The notes: a model not told the origin generated them from the letters alone. Counted from the first letter of the stretch, positions 38,681 to 50,639 are shown. The stretch: DNA of 64,000 nt from Theocolax elegans (GCA_026168455.1 CM047425.1:87361580-87425579); one strand, 5' to 3'. Numbers and translations: made by a program.

Positions 38681-41600
38681 TTCAATATTATATTAAAAAC
38701 TCTTTTCTGAAATTTTCTAAAATTTAACTGTATGGCCGATCGTAATAATAATCGTATTAATTTGAAGAAATAAACTGTTTATTTTACGTATATGATAAAA
38801 AAAGTTGAAGTATTTTTTCACGCTAATCATTTAAAAATCCTACTTTATTGATCTTTACGAATGAAGTAAAATTGCATATTATTTCTTCGATAATTGTATT
38901 CTTCGTAGACTCACTTGAATTGCGGTAGGCTTACTTTTTTGCTTTGAATACTTATCTTAGTTTTTTTGTATACATAAACAAAATTAAATGTATTACATTC
39001 ATTATATATCTAAAAATCTTACAATATTGAATAAAATTTAGAACTTTAGGAATAAATTGTTGTTGCACGAAGTGGCCTTTCAAATAATCAGGGCGAAAAA
39101 TGTTGTGTGTACTTTGGAAGTAAAAGGCGATTAGTCCCTTGGATGAATTACTGCCAAAAGCTAAACTTCGAAAGCAGCAACTTTCATCCCGAGAATAAAT
39201 ACCTGTTTTACTCCATAAGTAACTATTAGATATATAAACCTTAAATTCTAATAAATAAGGTTTCGTTTCCTCAATAATATGTACGAATATTTTTTATTAC
39301 TGAATCTTTTACATATACCGACAATATGAGATTTGTTAAAGTTTATTGCATGTGGCTACAGTACGACTACACGCTGTTCTACAATCTCTACTTTTGATAG
39401 CTTTTCTACGTGATTTTGCAGTGACCTTTTTACGGATAAGGTTAAAACTTTTAAGATATTTAAAATATGTTAGTTCGCATACTAAAATCAAATAGAATAT
39501 TTACAAAACAAAAAAGTTATATTTTTATTTCAATCATACAAAATTAGTTCATTTAATAACTTTAAATTTTGTATATGTTTAATCAAAAAATAAAATAATG
39601 CTTAAATCAATTACCTACTTTATAAGAATAATTACGCATTATTATTTGACTATTTAATCTATTTGGAATTAAAACTGTTGCATATAGAAACAATTTTGTT
39701 TAATGGTTTTATTGAAATTTGTAAATTCCAATTACACTTTTTATGTTGATTTTATATTATCATAAAATAGAACTCGAGTTATAGGGTATTTAAATGAAAT
39801 AATAGAAATAGAATATTACATATGCGATTATAACAAATCTGTAGCTACAGTATCTATTGTTAATACTATTACAACGCATTCTATACGCGGAAATTGCGAA
39901 TTTAACTAGCAGCTTTTGGCTAAAATTACAGATCAGTACTATCAAGATTCATTAAAAATTAATTTAAATTATTTTATAAGCATTTTTTAAAAGCGACAGA
40001 TCAAACTTCTATATTATATTTATTATAAACAATGATTGTTTTTACCAGTATTTGAATTACGCAGCGTTATTACATAATAGATATTTTAATGTAATTTTAC
40101 CTTTAAATATGTATGAAAAAAACATACTGTTCGTTGCAAATTCAAAAGATTAACTTTTAAATAGGACATGAAAAAGGCTATTTTTCCGATGACGGTATCT
40201 AGTCGTTATCGTATTTATGCGTCAATAAAGGCACGCGTTCTCGCATATCCAAAAAGTTCGAAAGCGCGTGAGCGAATCGACGCAGGTTTTATCTAAAACA
40301 CCAAGAGGCCTGGATGCACAAATTTAGCATAAGCACGCAACACTCGATATGATTTTTTTTACGGCTCTCTACACTCTTACATCGATTTTAACGGCCTTCG
40401 ATATCGCTGTGGCTCAGCTCATCCCCTCCGCCCTTCATTTTTTCTGCACCGACCGCAGTCTTTTTTAAAACGCCATCGCCAATCCTCTTCCACTTCCCTT
40501 TCCACAGATAAGCCCCCGCAATATCCGAGTCGACTACGCGGACGTTTTTTTTTTGAAAAAAGGGAGAGAGGATTGTACATTCTCGTATTCACGTACGGCT
40601 TATGCGCTTCAAAATTTTGCGATGTGTTTTCGAGTGAATGGTTATTTAACAGTGGCAAGCTTGTTAGTTTATACAGTTGTAAAAAAATCTATTTGCTAGT
40701 TGAATTTGATGTTTTAGTTACTTAAAATTGACAAATTATTCAAGATAAAATTTGAACGTCAACTCGTCGTCGAGTCATGTTACAATTATCACAGGAACCG
40801 AACGTTGAAGCTTATCGGTAGCACGCCTGACTTACAAGCCAAAGCTTGAGGATCAAGCTCCAAGCTCGTCACCTTTTACGATTTATTTATACGTAATACT
40901 ATGCTAATTTTTAATCATTTCTATACATGCGAATCTCGTTTTCCGTAAACGTGCATATTAATTAAAATATAACTATAATTCCTATAATAACCAAAATTGG
41001 TTTTATATTATGTAACGTAAGTATAAAAATAAAATAAATTTTAGCACAGTCTATGTAATAAATGTCTAAATATCTTTCCAGCATCAAAATATTGCTAACA
41101 AAACAAGTAATATCTTAATTAAAAAGCACTCAAGTCAGTTAATTGAAGCGCAGTTCGATGCAGATCCGCAAACCCAAACATTAATGTTTTTGATCAATAC
41201 AAACGTAGGTAATTAGGACTTGTAGATCGAGTTAATCAATTAGCTCCGCAAACGTAATTCTGACAATACCAATTTTCCGTGTGCATTGTGCTGGTGGTAA
41301 CTAGGAAACGTTGGTGCAAGGTGTAACGGTTAAACCAACCCGACAAGCTGACACTTTCGCCGTTGCGTGTTATCTCGCGTTTATGAGGACCGGTTGTATA
41401 CGCGCTTTATGGGGGCGACATGTTTTCCTCGTAAATTTCCAAGTTTCTCCGTCAACGGCAGCCTAACCCGCGAAAAGAGCCCGTCCGAATCCCGTTCGCT
41501 TCTTTTATGCTTCGAAGAAAAAGCAATGCGAGAGAAAGAGAGGGAGGGTCTTCTGTAATCCCTTTACGTGACGTGCTCCTTCGAAAATTGGAAAAAAGGG

Positions 41601-41713
41601 AAGAATCGTTGAAGGGAGACTGTCGCAGCTTACTGAATGTAGATAAAACTCTTACATTTTACTAGTCTTATAAAGTCATTGTCGTGTAGGTATGAGTATT
41701 GAATCCTTAAAAG
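38681..41713. other. AT-rich noncoding stretch with islands near 40.2-40.6 and 41.3-41.6 kb
   Basis: No protein gene recognised. It contains a tRNA-like sequence at 40.8 kb, listed separately. Frames of 63-79 codons in the islands show low-complexity basic residues and no domain. Confidence 0.5.
40800..40876 (+). tRNA. tRNA-like sequence (pseudogene or SINE head)
   Basis: It contains GCTTATCGGTAGCACG, resembling a D arm and A box, then CTTACAA like an anticodon loop with TAC, then GAGGATCAAGCTCC like a T arm with a diverged B box, ending CACC and TTTT. Four of five T-stem pairs form, but the anticodon stem and acceptor stem do not. A decayed tRNA or a tRNA-derived SINE is more likely than a live gene. 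Confidence 0.38.
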
Positions 41714-41715
41714 TA

Positions 41716-41969
41716 CATGGAGAGAAAAGTTTTATAAAAAGTATCTAAATGATCTGGATGAAAATTGCAATCCCAGTATGGTGAAAATTCTGAGATGAAA
41801 ACACTATTCGGAATGCCCCCAACTGAGAAACATTACTATACGGCATGGTAAAAATTTCAATATCGTTCTCATTTTTTATATAAAATTTCTGACAAAAATT
41901 ACGTAACTACGAATACTCCAATTTTTACTCAGAACATTCAGTAATTTTCATTACTTTTATCTCTCCGAG
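41716..41969. mobile_element. MITE of the CACGGAGAG type, copy 2
   Basis: 254 bp between TA dinucleotides. The left end CATGGAGAGAAAAG is matched by the right end CTTTTATCTCTCCGAG read on the other strand, giving TIRs of about 14 bp. The interior aligns with the copy at 23.7 kb. A TA target and short TIRs with no coding capacity fit a Tc1/mariner-type MITE. The superfamily is inferred from the TA flanks only. Confidence 0.65.
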
Positions 41970-42114
41970 TATGAAGGTTCCTCAAGTCAAACTTTAAAGT
42001 AGGAAATTACGTAAATATGTCTACCTACAAATACTACAATTACGTTACATACGTTTTATCCTAGTAGAAATTTAAGAATTTTGAGGTTATAACTAAAAAT
42101 ATAATTTTGCTACA

Positions 42115-42330
42115 ATGTAGTTGTTACAGTTATATGCATGGCACCGATATAGAACATTTAACACCTCCCACTCACGTTGTAAAATATGGAAAAACATCTA
42201 ACCAGTCATGAAATCAAGTCTCTGAGCGTAATTATCCATCCACTTAGAGTCTGCATTCAGCCAAGCTTAACTTTTACGACCAGTTGACGAGCATTCTCAC
42301 CTATTTTTTGGTATTTTATATCGACTCGTT
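42115..42330 (-). mobile_element. Old degraded copy of the 5S-rRNA-derived SINE
   Basis: On the plus strand, blocks such as ACACCTCCCACTCACGTTGT, AAAAACATCTAACC and CAAGCTTAACTTT line up in order with the two younger SINE copies at 45.1 and 49.9 kb. Read on the minus strand it retains GTGGATGGATAATTACGCTC, matching the 5S box C region better than the 45-kb copy does. Substitutions are numerous and the 3' half is missing. A piggyBac-like MITE begins just beyond its 5' end. Confidence 0.65.
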
Positions 42331-42340
42331 TTTTTATTAA

Positions 42341-42901
42341 GGTAAAGTACCCAGTACCGGGACAAGCGAAAAATTGGCAGTAGTAGTGGGACACGTTGAA
42401 TTTAATACTGTAAACGGTAAATAAAATATAGATATGAATGAATTCGGATTGTTTACTAGATAAACTAATGTATTTGTATAAAAAAGTGTTTGTTTAATTT
42501 ATAAATTTAGCATAAACACAATATAAATTTTTTGAGGTTATGACGATCATGAATTTTGGTGTCGAATGGTGTCCCACTACTACCCCCTCTCAGTTTCCAT
42601 AATGCAGTACTGGGACACATTTGAAACTATTGTCCCAGTACTGCGTCCGTATCATGTCCCACTACTGCAACCTCTTTGAAATAGGTCGTCCCACTACTGC
42701 GGATTTCTCACTGCTATTTACAACATACTTTTTTAATAAAAACATTTAGATAAACTACCGTTTTTTGTAAAACATCAATAAAATAGACAATTAAATAACG
42801 ATTAGATTACCAAGTTTTTAAATATGTTGTTTCTAATTGTTAAAACAGTGCTCATAGTATATTAAGTTTCCATAAGTGTCCCGGTACTAGGTACTTTACC
42901 T
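42341..42901. mobile_element. piggyBac-like MITE with internal GTCCCACTACTGC repeats
   Basis: 561 bp with 24-bp TIRs (42341-42364 and 42878-42901) that differ at one base; the outer part reads GGTAAAGTACC. It is flanked by TTAA on the left and TTAT on the right, consistent with a TTAA target duplication that has one mutation. Inside are six copies, in both orientations, of a motif near GTCCCAnTACTGC (42377, 42571, 42604, 42631, 42656, 42688). The third and fourth form perfect 14-bp inverted arms. No transposase frame is present. The superfamily is inferred from the TTAA flank. Confidence 0.7.
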
Positions 42902-42905
42902 TATC

Positions 42906-45074
42906 TAAAACGTTTGCACATTAAACTTACACATTATACTATAGTTTGCCACTAGCGTGTGGATTAATAAAGTTTGATAGATTCTACTCACTTGATTCTA
43001 TTTACTGATTATACCAGTACCTTCACACTAACAAAACGATATATTTTTTTTAATATTTCAAATTACTTAATGTTTTAATTTTACATCACTTAACTTACAA
43101 ATAATTTTTGTGAAATTTGTTGTAACAATACAAAGGATTAAAATTCAGTAAACTTTTTCCATTATTTATTACTTACACAAAATATCGAAGAGTTCAGCGA
43201 ACTAAAATTTTATCTTACGCAATGATTATCGATAATCGGAATATAATTAACATCACTCAATGCTACATTATTACCTATTTTTGCATTTTCATTAAATTAT
43301 TTTACGTTCGATCAGTTAAAGTAAGAATTTACTCTATATTTATATCAATTTGTACAGGAAGTAGTAATATTTTCTTGAACAAAGTGCAGTTTTGCAAATA
43401 AGTTAAAGCTCCATAATGAAATGAAATATTGATGAAATATTGTTCGATTACTTGTAAATATCTTAATCAGTAAACACATTAATAATCCATTATTATAAAA
43501 CATAGTTAATTAGAAATTTCTAAAAGTGTAGTCTTCAAAAAATATGCATATTTGTCTTACCGATAAACTGTTACATTATATTTAAAATAAATAAAAATCG
43601 ACAAAAAAATGATGCCGTTGGCCTAAATGTCGGACTTATTGACGTTCCACTTTTTCAAGTATCCAAAAACTACTAGTCATGTTAATCTTGAGAGAACATT
43701 TTGACAGCTGACAAAACTTGTATCATATTTTCTGATGTCAGTTAAAGTTTTTTACCGTAAGTTTCTTCTGAGACTGACTATAATTACATAACACTAACAT
43801 AACCGTTAATGTATTTTGAATACGTAAAATATACATATATAATTAACCTTTAGACAGCCGGGAAGCCGAAATATCGGTCAGGCCTGTGATATGAAGTTTG
43901 TATATAGTTCATACAAGACATCAATTCGGACACTATTAAAAGGTCGATTTTATTTCTAAGATCCTGATAGTCTAAAAGTTAGTTATGAATAACTTATGAA
44001 CATTTATGAAATTTGTAGTGAGTCTAATAATGAAGGAATTGGTGTGTTATTATATATGCAAGTAAATACTCAAAATATATAACACTGTTAAATATTTATT
44101 ACAAATGACAGCGCGTTATAATGAAATATGAAATTTTTAAATTTTATAACAGATTAGTTTGAGAATACTGATGTGATAGAAACGCCAACTTGTTAATTTA
44201 CATCATAAATCTCGGAGTGGGTTGGACGTATCCACTTTATAACCATAGTGATGGATCGTGCGTTGGTGAGCCTAGAGTTAATTCGTTAATCGTTTGGAAA
44301 ACCACCCTTGCTTAATCAACATTAACAAGATACAAATTAAAAATTATTACTGAATTGTGATTATGTAAATGGAATTCAATTGATGATAGCCCTTAAACAT
44401 ACCATTCGAATAGAAAGTTGTACCTGCCTTTGAGTCAATTGAATTGTGCGTACTACATTTTTCCATTTTCGATCTTGAAAAAAATGATATCAATGTTTCA
44501 TATACATTTATTATATTATTACTTACAATTAGTTAGTTCACAGTTTAAATTGAAAGATAATTTTTTTTCTTCAGAAAATGTATAGTCGTAAATAAAAAAT
44601 ATTTCTTTCTTAAAGTAAATTTGCAAACTGTGAAGGTAATTAAGTCATAAGTCATGTTAAAGAACTTTTTAAATTTTAGTAAACTCAACCGCTATCGTAC
44701 TTTCTGTTAATATTTAAATTGCTACTAAATTGTTCTTTTTAAAGAATAATTTTCAAGTTGAATAATTCTGTTCTATAAAGAAGGGATTAGTAAAACGAAT
44801 GGACTCACTTACGTTAAGGGATTAAAAGGAGGATGCACACTGGATATAAAATTTCTGACCTCAAGAATACGTAGGCGATCCATCGCAGTGTATAAAAAGT
44901 AAGAATTGGTTCCATTACTTATGGAATTAAACTCAAAGTGTAAAAATATTTGAAAAATAATCACAAGGAAAGTAGAGCGGGTATAGAAGCAATCTATTTT
45001 GTAATCACGTTTACTTTAAATTTAAAGAAATTTATTTAAATTATAGCATACAATTAAATGATTTAAAATTAACA
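42906..45074. other. AT-rich noncoding stretch
   Basis: No gene recognised. The phrase GCCGAAATATCGGTCAGGCC at 43864-43883 is GC-rich and resembles text near the termini of some retroelements. I could not define an element around it. Confidence 0.45.
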
Positions 45075-45537
45075 TTAATAATGTTAATATATTATTTTTT
45101 TTTTTTTTATTCTTGATTTGTGCTCTCTTTTTCCTGGCACTTCCTACCGTTTATCCACCTGGGGACTTTAACGGTGTCCACCTACCACCTATGTGTGGGT
45201 GCTTTATCCCTGCCTTAAAACCCCACCATCTCGCATTCGCCCGGGGTTATGCCCGTGGATGAGGGAAACCTGTGAAGCAGGGAAAACCTCATCCGAGATG
45301 GCCGGTGTATTCGAAACATTCTTTTTGGGTGTCAAAGTCACATTGCGTAGGCCTTGACACCGAAACCGAATGTTTCACACCTCCCGCTCACGTTGTGAAG
45401 TGTGAAAAAACACCTAACCCGCCACGAAAGCCAAACCCATCCAAGTGCGAACCGCACTCAGTGCTGCTTAACTTCCGTGACCGGCCGAGGTGCGTCTCCG
45501 CCACTCCGCCACCGTGTCGGTTAATAATGTTAATATA
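45075..45537 (-). mobile_element. 5S-rRNA-derived SINE, copy 1, with 17-bp target-site duplication
   Basis: The element (45092-45520, minus strand) is bracketed by the identical 17-mer TTAATAATGTTAATATA at 45075-45091 and 45521-45537. The head, read 5'-3' on the minus strand, carries GTCACGGAAGTTAAGCAGC and GCGGTTCGCACTTGGATGGG, matching 5S rRNA box A and box C. A short segment just after the 5S part that is present in copy 2 is missing here. The body has a central hairpin with arms GAAACATTC (45313-45321) and GAATGTTTC (45368-45376), and the 3' end is a long A tail. This is the SINE3 type of architecture: Pol III promoter from 5S, body, A-rich tail. The 88- and 69-codon frames here are accidental readings. 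Confidence 0.9.
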
Positions 45538-47310
45538 ATAAATTAGAAGTATAAATTGATTGTAGCATGAATTTAATATATCGAATTTAATGCGCATTAA
45601 TTAATTATATATTATTTTAGAAAAGTAAATATTACGTATTGTATATTTATCGTATATTTACAGATTTAATTATATTATAAATAATAGTGTAGAAATGAAA
45701 TATGATATATATAGTAAATTTGTCAAATATAAGTTTATAATGAAGTTGTAATACCACTCATTAAAATTTGCACTGTAGAGTCTTTCAACTTATAGGGTCA
45801 ATATCTAACTTTCATCTTACTATGGCTGAAAATAACTAAACTTTTACAACTCTTTAACAAACAAGTTGCCTAGAAATAATTGTTCAGAAAATATTTGGTA
45901 TTGACATTTCAAAATAATATAGAAATCATTGTTTAATTATCGAAGAATAATTTTTATTTACCGTTCCAAATTTAAATGAGGGTAATACTTTATAATAAAA
46001 TTATCCTACAAATACCATTTTTTATTTACAAAATATGACTGTTGAAATGGAATGCTGTTCGAGTGGAAAGAAAAGAAAAATGTAAGATTGACAAATAGTA
46101 ATTCAACAATGCGAAAAAAATAGAAGAATAGTTTGACTGGTGCGTTAATCTAGCCGATCGAAAGCTAGCGCGTTCTCGCATCCCGTATTTCGCAAATCAA
46201 GCGGCAGCGTCAGCGTCTGCTCGTTTGACTCTCGTCGGCCATGCGCGTAAACCCGGCGAAGCTGACCGCGCTGTTAACGTCTGTCTGGTGGGCTTTTATT
46301 GGACCTAAAGCGGCCCGATGCTCGTAAAAGCGGGAGTCCATTTACAGTAACGTCCGGCTGTGTCCGTGGTACTCGCGCGTTTTCATTGCCCGGACATCCC
46401 CCCTCGCCCTCCTTTCCTCCCACCCTCTTTTCCTCCCTCCCTCTTTTCCTCCCTCGCGTTGACAACCACGGAAGTCTATTCCCTCGCGTGCATCCGTCAT
46501 CGTTCACGAGCCATCAGAACGCGCACTTTCGAGGAGAATTTCCGGTCGCCGAGCTTTTCTCTTTTCGTGGCCAACTTGGTTAAGACGTTTCAAGCGTGCA
46601 TTTTCCGATCATCTTTTGAATTCGTTTGAAAATCTGCTGGGTCCGAATGTGTTACGGTTCAACGAGTATATGCTTGAGAAATATCGACAACACTTTTTGC
46701 AGCTACCTTCCGTTACAATTTTTATACGCTAAAATAGTAAATTAGAAGTTTAGAAACTTGCGTTCTGAATCCGTAAAACTTAAATATGTGCAAAGAGACT
46801 CTTTTTATTAAATATTAGAAAAGTTTATATTGAGAAATAGGTCAAAGGCGCACGTACTATTTTAATTACGGTGTCGCGTTTTATTTAAACAAATACAATA
46901 TATAAGTTTCTACTTTACATTTATTAATTTTGGTTCAAAGGTCATTTCCTAATTTGTTTTCTTCGACAATGGCTAAAATATGCAATTGAACAGCAAATAT
47001 TGTATATCTCTATGTTACTAAAATTAAAAATGGTTTAAAATTATCTAATTATCTCGAAATTCTATTTCCGATCGATTGTAATTTTGATGAAACAGTAATT
47101 TATGAAATTAGATTTACCTTATACAATTTATACATCCATTAATGAAGAGATTTCTGGTCTAATTTTGCCAATAACGAAAGTGAAAATTTAATATCGTAAA
47201 GCACGGTTCTATTCTCGAAGGAAGACATGTCTCTCCCTAACGAAGCTAAAATTTAACTTTTTATATAAGGCAGAATAATAATTAAACTAATAATGGAATA
47301 TTTTATTAAG
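45538..47310. other. AT-rich DNA with a GC-rich island at 46.14-46.64 kb
   Basis: The island includes a polypyrimidine block (46399-46456) with two copies of a 17-bp unit containing CCCTCTTTTCCTCC. Overlapping frames of 77-94 codons on both strands come from this composition. No gene recognised. Confidence 0.5.
46399..46456 (+). repeat. Polypyrimidine tract with a tandem 17-bp unit
   Basis: C/T-only sequence in which the unit CCCTCTTTTCCTCCCTC occurs twice in tandem. Mirror-symmetric pyrimidine DNA of this kind can form triplex structure in vitro. No role is shown. Confidence 0.7.
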
Positions 47311-47312
47311 TA

Positions 47313-47463
47313 CACGGAGAGGAAAAATTCAGTAAAAATTACTAAAAGTTTTGTAAAAATTACAAAACTCTCAAACCCTATAGTAAGAGGCTGAAACTTT
47401 TATAATTTTTACTAGACTAATATGTAATTTTAACGTTTTTAAAATGAATCTTTTCTCTCTGTG
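47313..47463. mobile_element. MITE of the CACGGAGAG type, short form
   Basis: 151 bp between TA dinucleotides (47311-47312 and 47464-47465). The left end CACGGAGAGGAAAAATTCA is complementary, with few mismatches, to the right end TGAATCTTTTCTCTCTGTG. The interior differs from the 254-bp copies and has its own foldback (TTTTGTAAAAATTACAAAA). It is probably a relative that shares the TIR with the longer family. Confidence 0.7.
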
Positions 47464-47465
47464 TA

Positions 47466-49834
47466 ACGGTGTATGCCATACATAATATTCAACAATTTCG
47501 TTATTATTCGAACTATTTAATTCTATAGTCGAATAATAAATTTAGTGAGTTCAATTTAGACTGCGGATACGTAACAAAATTAATTATCGAAAACTCATTG
47601 AGTTGTAAAATCCAGGCTTATTAGCTATTGAATTATTTAATATGTTTATACTACTTCTAAATAATTTTACCGCCTCAAATTTACACTTATAATTAAGCAA
47701 TTTTGCATTTTCGAGAGTTGAATGTTTATTTGCTTAGTTGCAGGTCAATGATATAAAATATACAAAATGCAATACTATATCGTCTAACCAATAATGTATA
47801 ATAAATATATTAGTTAAAATATTAGTTTAGAAATGGGATTGTTTTATGAAATTGACAATAAATGCTACAACCTGCATAAAATAAAAACACTTAATCAATA
47901 ATATACTATTACTTTATTTCTCAATTTATTCAGTTCTATACACTTATAATATATTTTGTATGTAGGAATTTTTAAATTAGCTTATATAACTGTTATCATC
48001 AGTTATATATCTCACCCCATCTTTTTTTTAATATTTTGAATGTTTTAATTTTTCGTTAACTTTTTTAAAGTATCAAAAAACAATTTGTGAGTGTCTATAG
48101 AAATCAACTCTTTGAATTTATCATGTTTATCGAATCCGTATAAAATATTGGAAAATGGTTGAAGATAAAAGTGTTGATTCCCTGTTCAGTATATAGTTTA
48201 TTTGTTTCAATCCGAGCTAATAAAATATCACATTTGCGAAGGATAAAACTTGATTTCAGTCTCGCCCACGCACAATACCGTTCGAGAAGGTATGTAAAAA
48301 ATATCTCCGCTATCGAAATTTACCGGAAATTTTCCAAATGGAAAGTGATAGGAAAAAATCGAAAGCAGTACGATCAAAACGAATGCAAGTGCATCGTCAC
48401 TCTTTGGTTAGATGTATAGGAGAACGCAAGCATGATAGGGAGACAAACAATTAGAAAACGAGGAATTTCACGACTAAACGAGGACACCACCCGCAACTTT
48501 TTCGGTCTCTCGATTTTTTTTATCGAGTTTTACCGAGGCGGTAGTCGAGGGCAACAATTTATTTTTCTACGCCCCTGCCGCGGACGTGTATACGGGTATA
48601 TACGTCATTTCGCTTCTCGTTCTTTCTTTCCGGCTTTTCATTAACGATATCTCTAGTGTTCGCTTCGTATATACTTCACCTTTTTCACGGCATATAGTTT
48701 GTCTTCTCTTCGGCCCCGACGTTTAGGACTGAAAGATATAATAGATTGTCCAGCGCGTACATCACGTATCAAAACTCACTGAAATTCATGATGTTCTATG
48801 CTTCGGAATTTCATCTTTTCTTCGTTCTCTCATTTCTCCACACTTTTCTCTCTCACTCTATCCCCCTTTCTCCCCATCTTTCTCTTCCTCGTTGCGCTTT
48901 ATCTCTATTTTTAGATATTTATGGTTCATGATTCACGTTCTCTTTTTAAGTAACATTATTAAAACATTTTACTTTGTTCTGTAGAAGCGTAATATATGGT
49001 AGTATAATACAAATATAAAAGCATCATTATTATTACACGGATTTTTATAAATAAGAAAAGACTACAAGGATATTTTGAATTGGCGCTATCGTTTTATACG
49101 AGTCTAAAGTTAAATTTTGTACTGACCGTTTTTACCTTTTTACCATATAAATATTTATGCAATTTACTAATAATTTTGTCATATATAAATACATTTAAAA
49201 CTATAAAGATCATTTAAAATTATTATTTAAATCTGAGAGGTTAATCTTATTATAGTTTAAATAATTAAATCTGTTCAGAACATTTTATGAACTTTATAGG
49301 CCGTTGTAATATTTATATTAACAATTTAACAGTTAGTTCAATGTAAGTATCACATTAATAAATTGGACAAGAATTTAGTATTTCAAAACTCTTACATTAA
49401 TTTTAAATAAACACTAAATTATTCATAAATTTTATGAAAATTTTATTTGACTTATCTTTTGAATAAAGTTTTGTTAAATTAATCAAATCTCAGGTGATAA
49501 ACGCAATTAATAAATAATTTGAAAAATATTATTTTCTAAATATCCATTGATTGTTATACACAGAATAATTTAATAAAAAAAATTCTAAGGGTAATTTATA
49601 ATGTATGTCGGGCATGATTTTTCTATTTTACTACTGCACATTTGAAAATAAATTGAATCGTAGTATAAAAATATGTATTTACTGCATGATAATTTTTGTA
49701 ATAAAAATATTAATTCAAATTTATTTAAAGCAAATTATTTTTATGAATTTCATGTGTTATTTGAGACATTAATTTTTTCATGAATGCAGAAAGAATACTG
49801 TTATTTTGTAAATGATACTTTCTAAACGAATGTA
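47466..49834. other. AT-rich DNA with an island at about 48.2-48.9 kb
   Basis: The island has frames of 61-86 codons on the plus strand without domains, and ends in a pyrimidine-rich run (about 48820-48905). The rest is AT-rich and featureless. Confidence 0.5.
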
Positions 49835-50310
49835 ATATAAATGATATATTACCAACGCGGTGGCGAAGTGGCGGAGACGCACCTCGGCCAATCACGAAAG
49901 TTAAGCAGCACTGAGTGCGGTTCGTACTTGGATAGGTGACACCATTCTTGTGCGGCTTTCGGGATCGGTTAGGTGTTTTTCCACACTTCACAATGTGAGC
50001 GGGAGGTGTGAAACATTCGGTTTCGGTGTCAAGGCCTACGCAATGTGACTTTGACACCCAAAAAGAATGTTTCCAATACACCGGCCATCTCGGGTGAGGT
50101 TTTCCCTGCTTCACAGGTTTCCCTCATCCACGGGCATAACCCCGGGCGAATTCAAGATGGTGGGGTTTTTAAGGGAGGGATAAAGCACCCACACATAGGT
50201 GGTAGGTGGACACCGTTAAAGTCCCCAGGGGGATAAACGGTAGGAAGTGCCAGGAAAAAGAGTGCACAAAATCAAGAATAAAAAAAAAATATATATATAA
50301 ATGATATATT
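49835..50310 (+). mobile_element. 5S-rRNA-derived SINE, copy 2, with 16-bp target-site duplication
   Basis: The element (49851-50294) lies between identical copies of ATATAAATGATATATT (49835-49850 and 50295-50310). It begins at the first base after the duplication with ACCAACG, the equivalent of the 5S rRNA 5' end (GCCAACG). It continues through box A (AAGTTAAGCAGC, 49898-49909) and box C (TTCGTACTTGGATAGGTGAC, 49921-49940). The body contains the hairpin GAAACATTC/GAATGTTTC (50010-50018 and 50065-50073) extended by GGTGTCAA/TTGACACC (50025-50032, 50051-50058). The tail is a run of A followed by AT. Mobilisation would need a partner LINE. Intact promoter boxes and a clean duplication suggest a fairly recent insertion. 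Confidence 0.92.
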
Positions 50311-50639
50311 GTTTAAACTAAACTGATATGTCAGATTTTTTCTATAAATGAATGCAGATAAATGGTTTATAAATATCGTTAAGAAAATATTATATAATTT
50401 AAATGTAAATTTATGATAGAATCGAAACATCCATAAATTACTACACAGAAGAATTTTAAGTACTATAATGAAAAATTAAATCAAAGTATTAAATTATTTT
50501 AAGTTCAAATAATAATCTATTACAGCCATCAGAAGTGTATTTATTAATTTACAAGAATGGTTAATTTGTTTTAATACAAGTATAGGTAAAACGAAATTGA
50601 AATTACATTTAACATTGTATATTGAATATTAATCATGTA
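50311..50639. other. AT-rich noncoding stretch
   Basis: Nothing recognisable except that it probably includes the 3' untranslated end of the LINE remnant that follows (minus strand). Its exact limit is not visible. Confidence 0.4.

Noticed and set aside
43864..43883. GCCGAAATATCGGTCAGGCC as a retroelement terminus
   Set aside because: Suggestive text, but no second terminus, coding remnant or target duplication was found around it.
45272..45538. 88-codon plus-strand frame, and the near-identical start of a 129-codon minus frame at 49725-50114
   Set aside because: Both are antisense readings of the two 5S-derived SINE copies. The shared N-terminal text reflects repeat identity, not a gene family.
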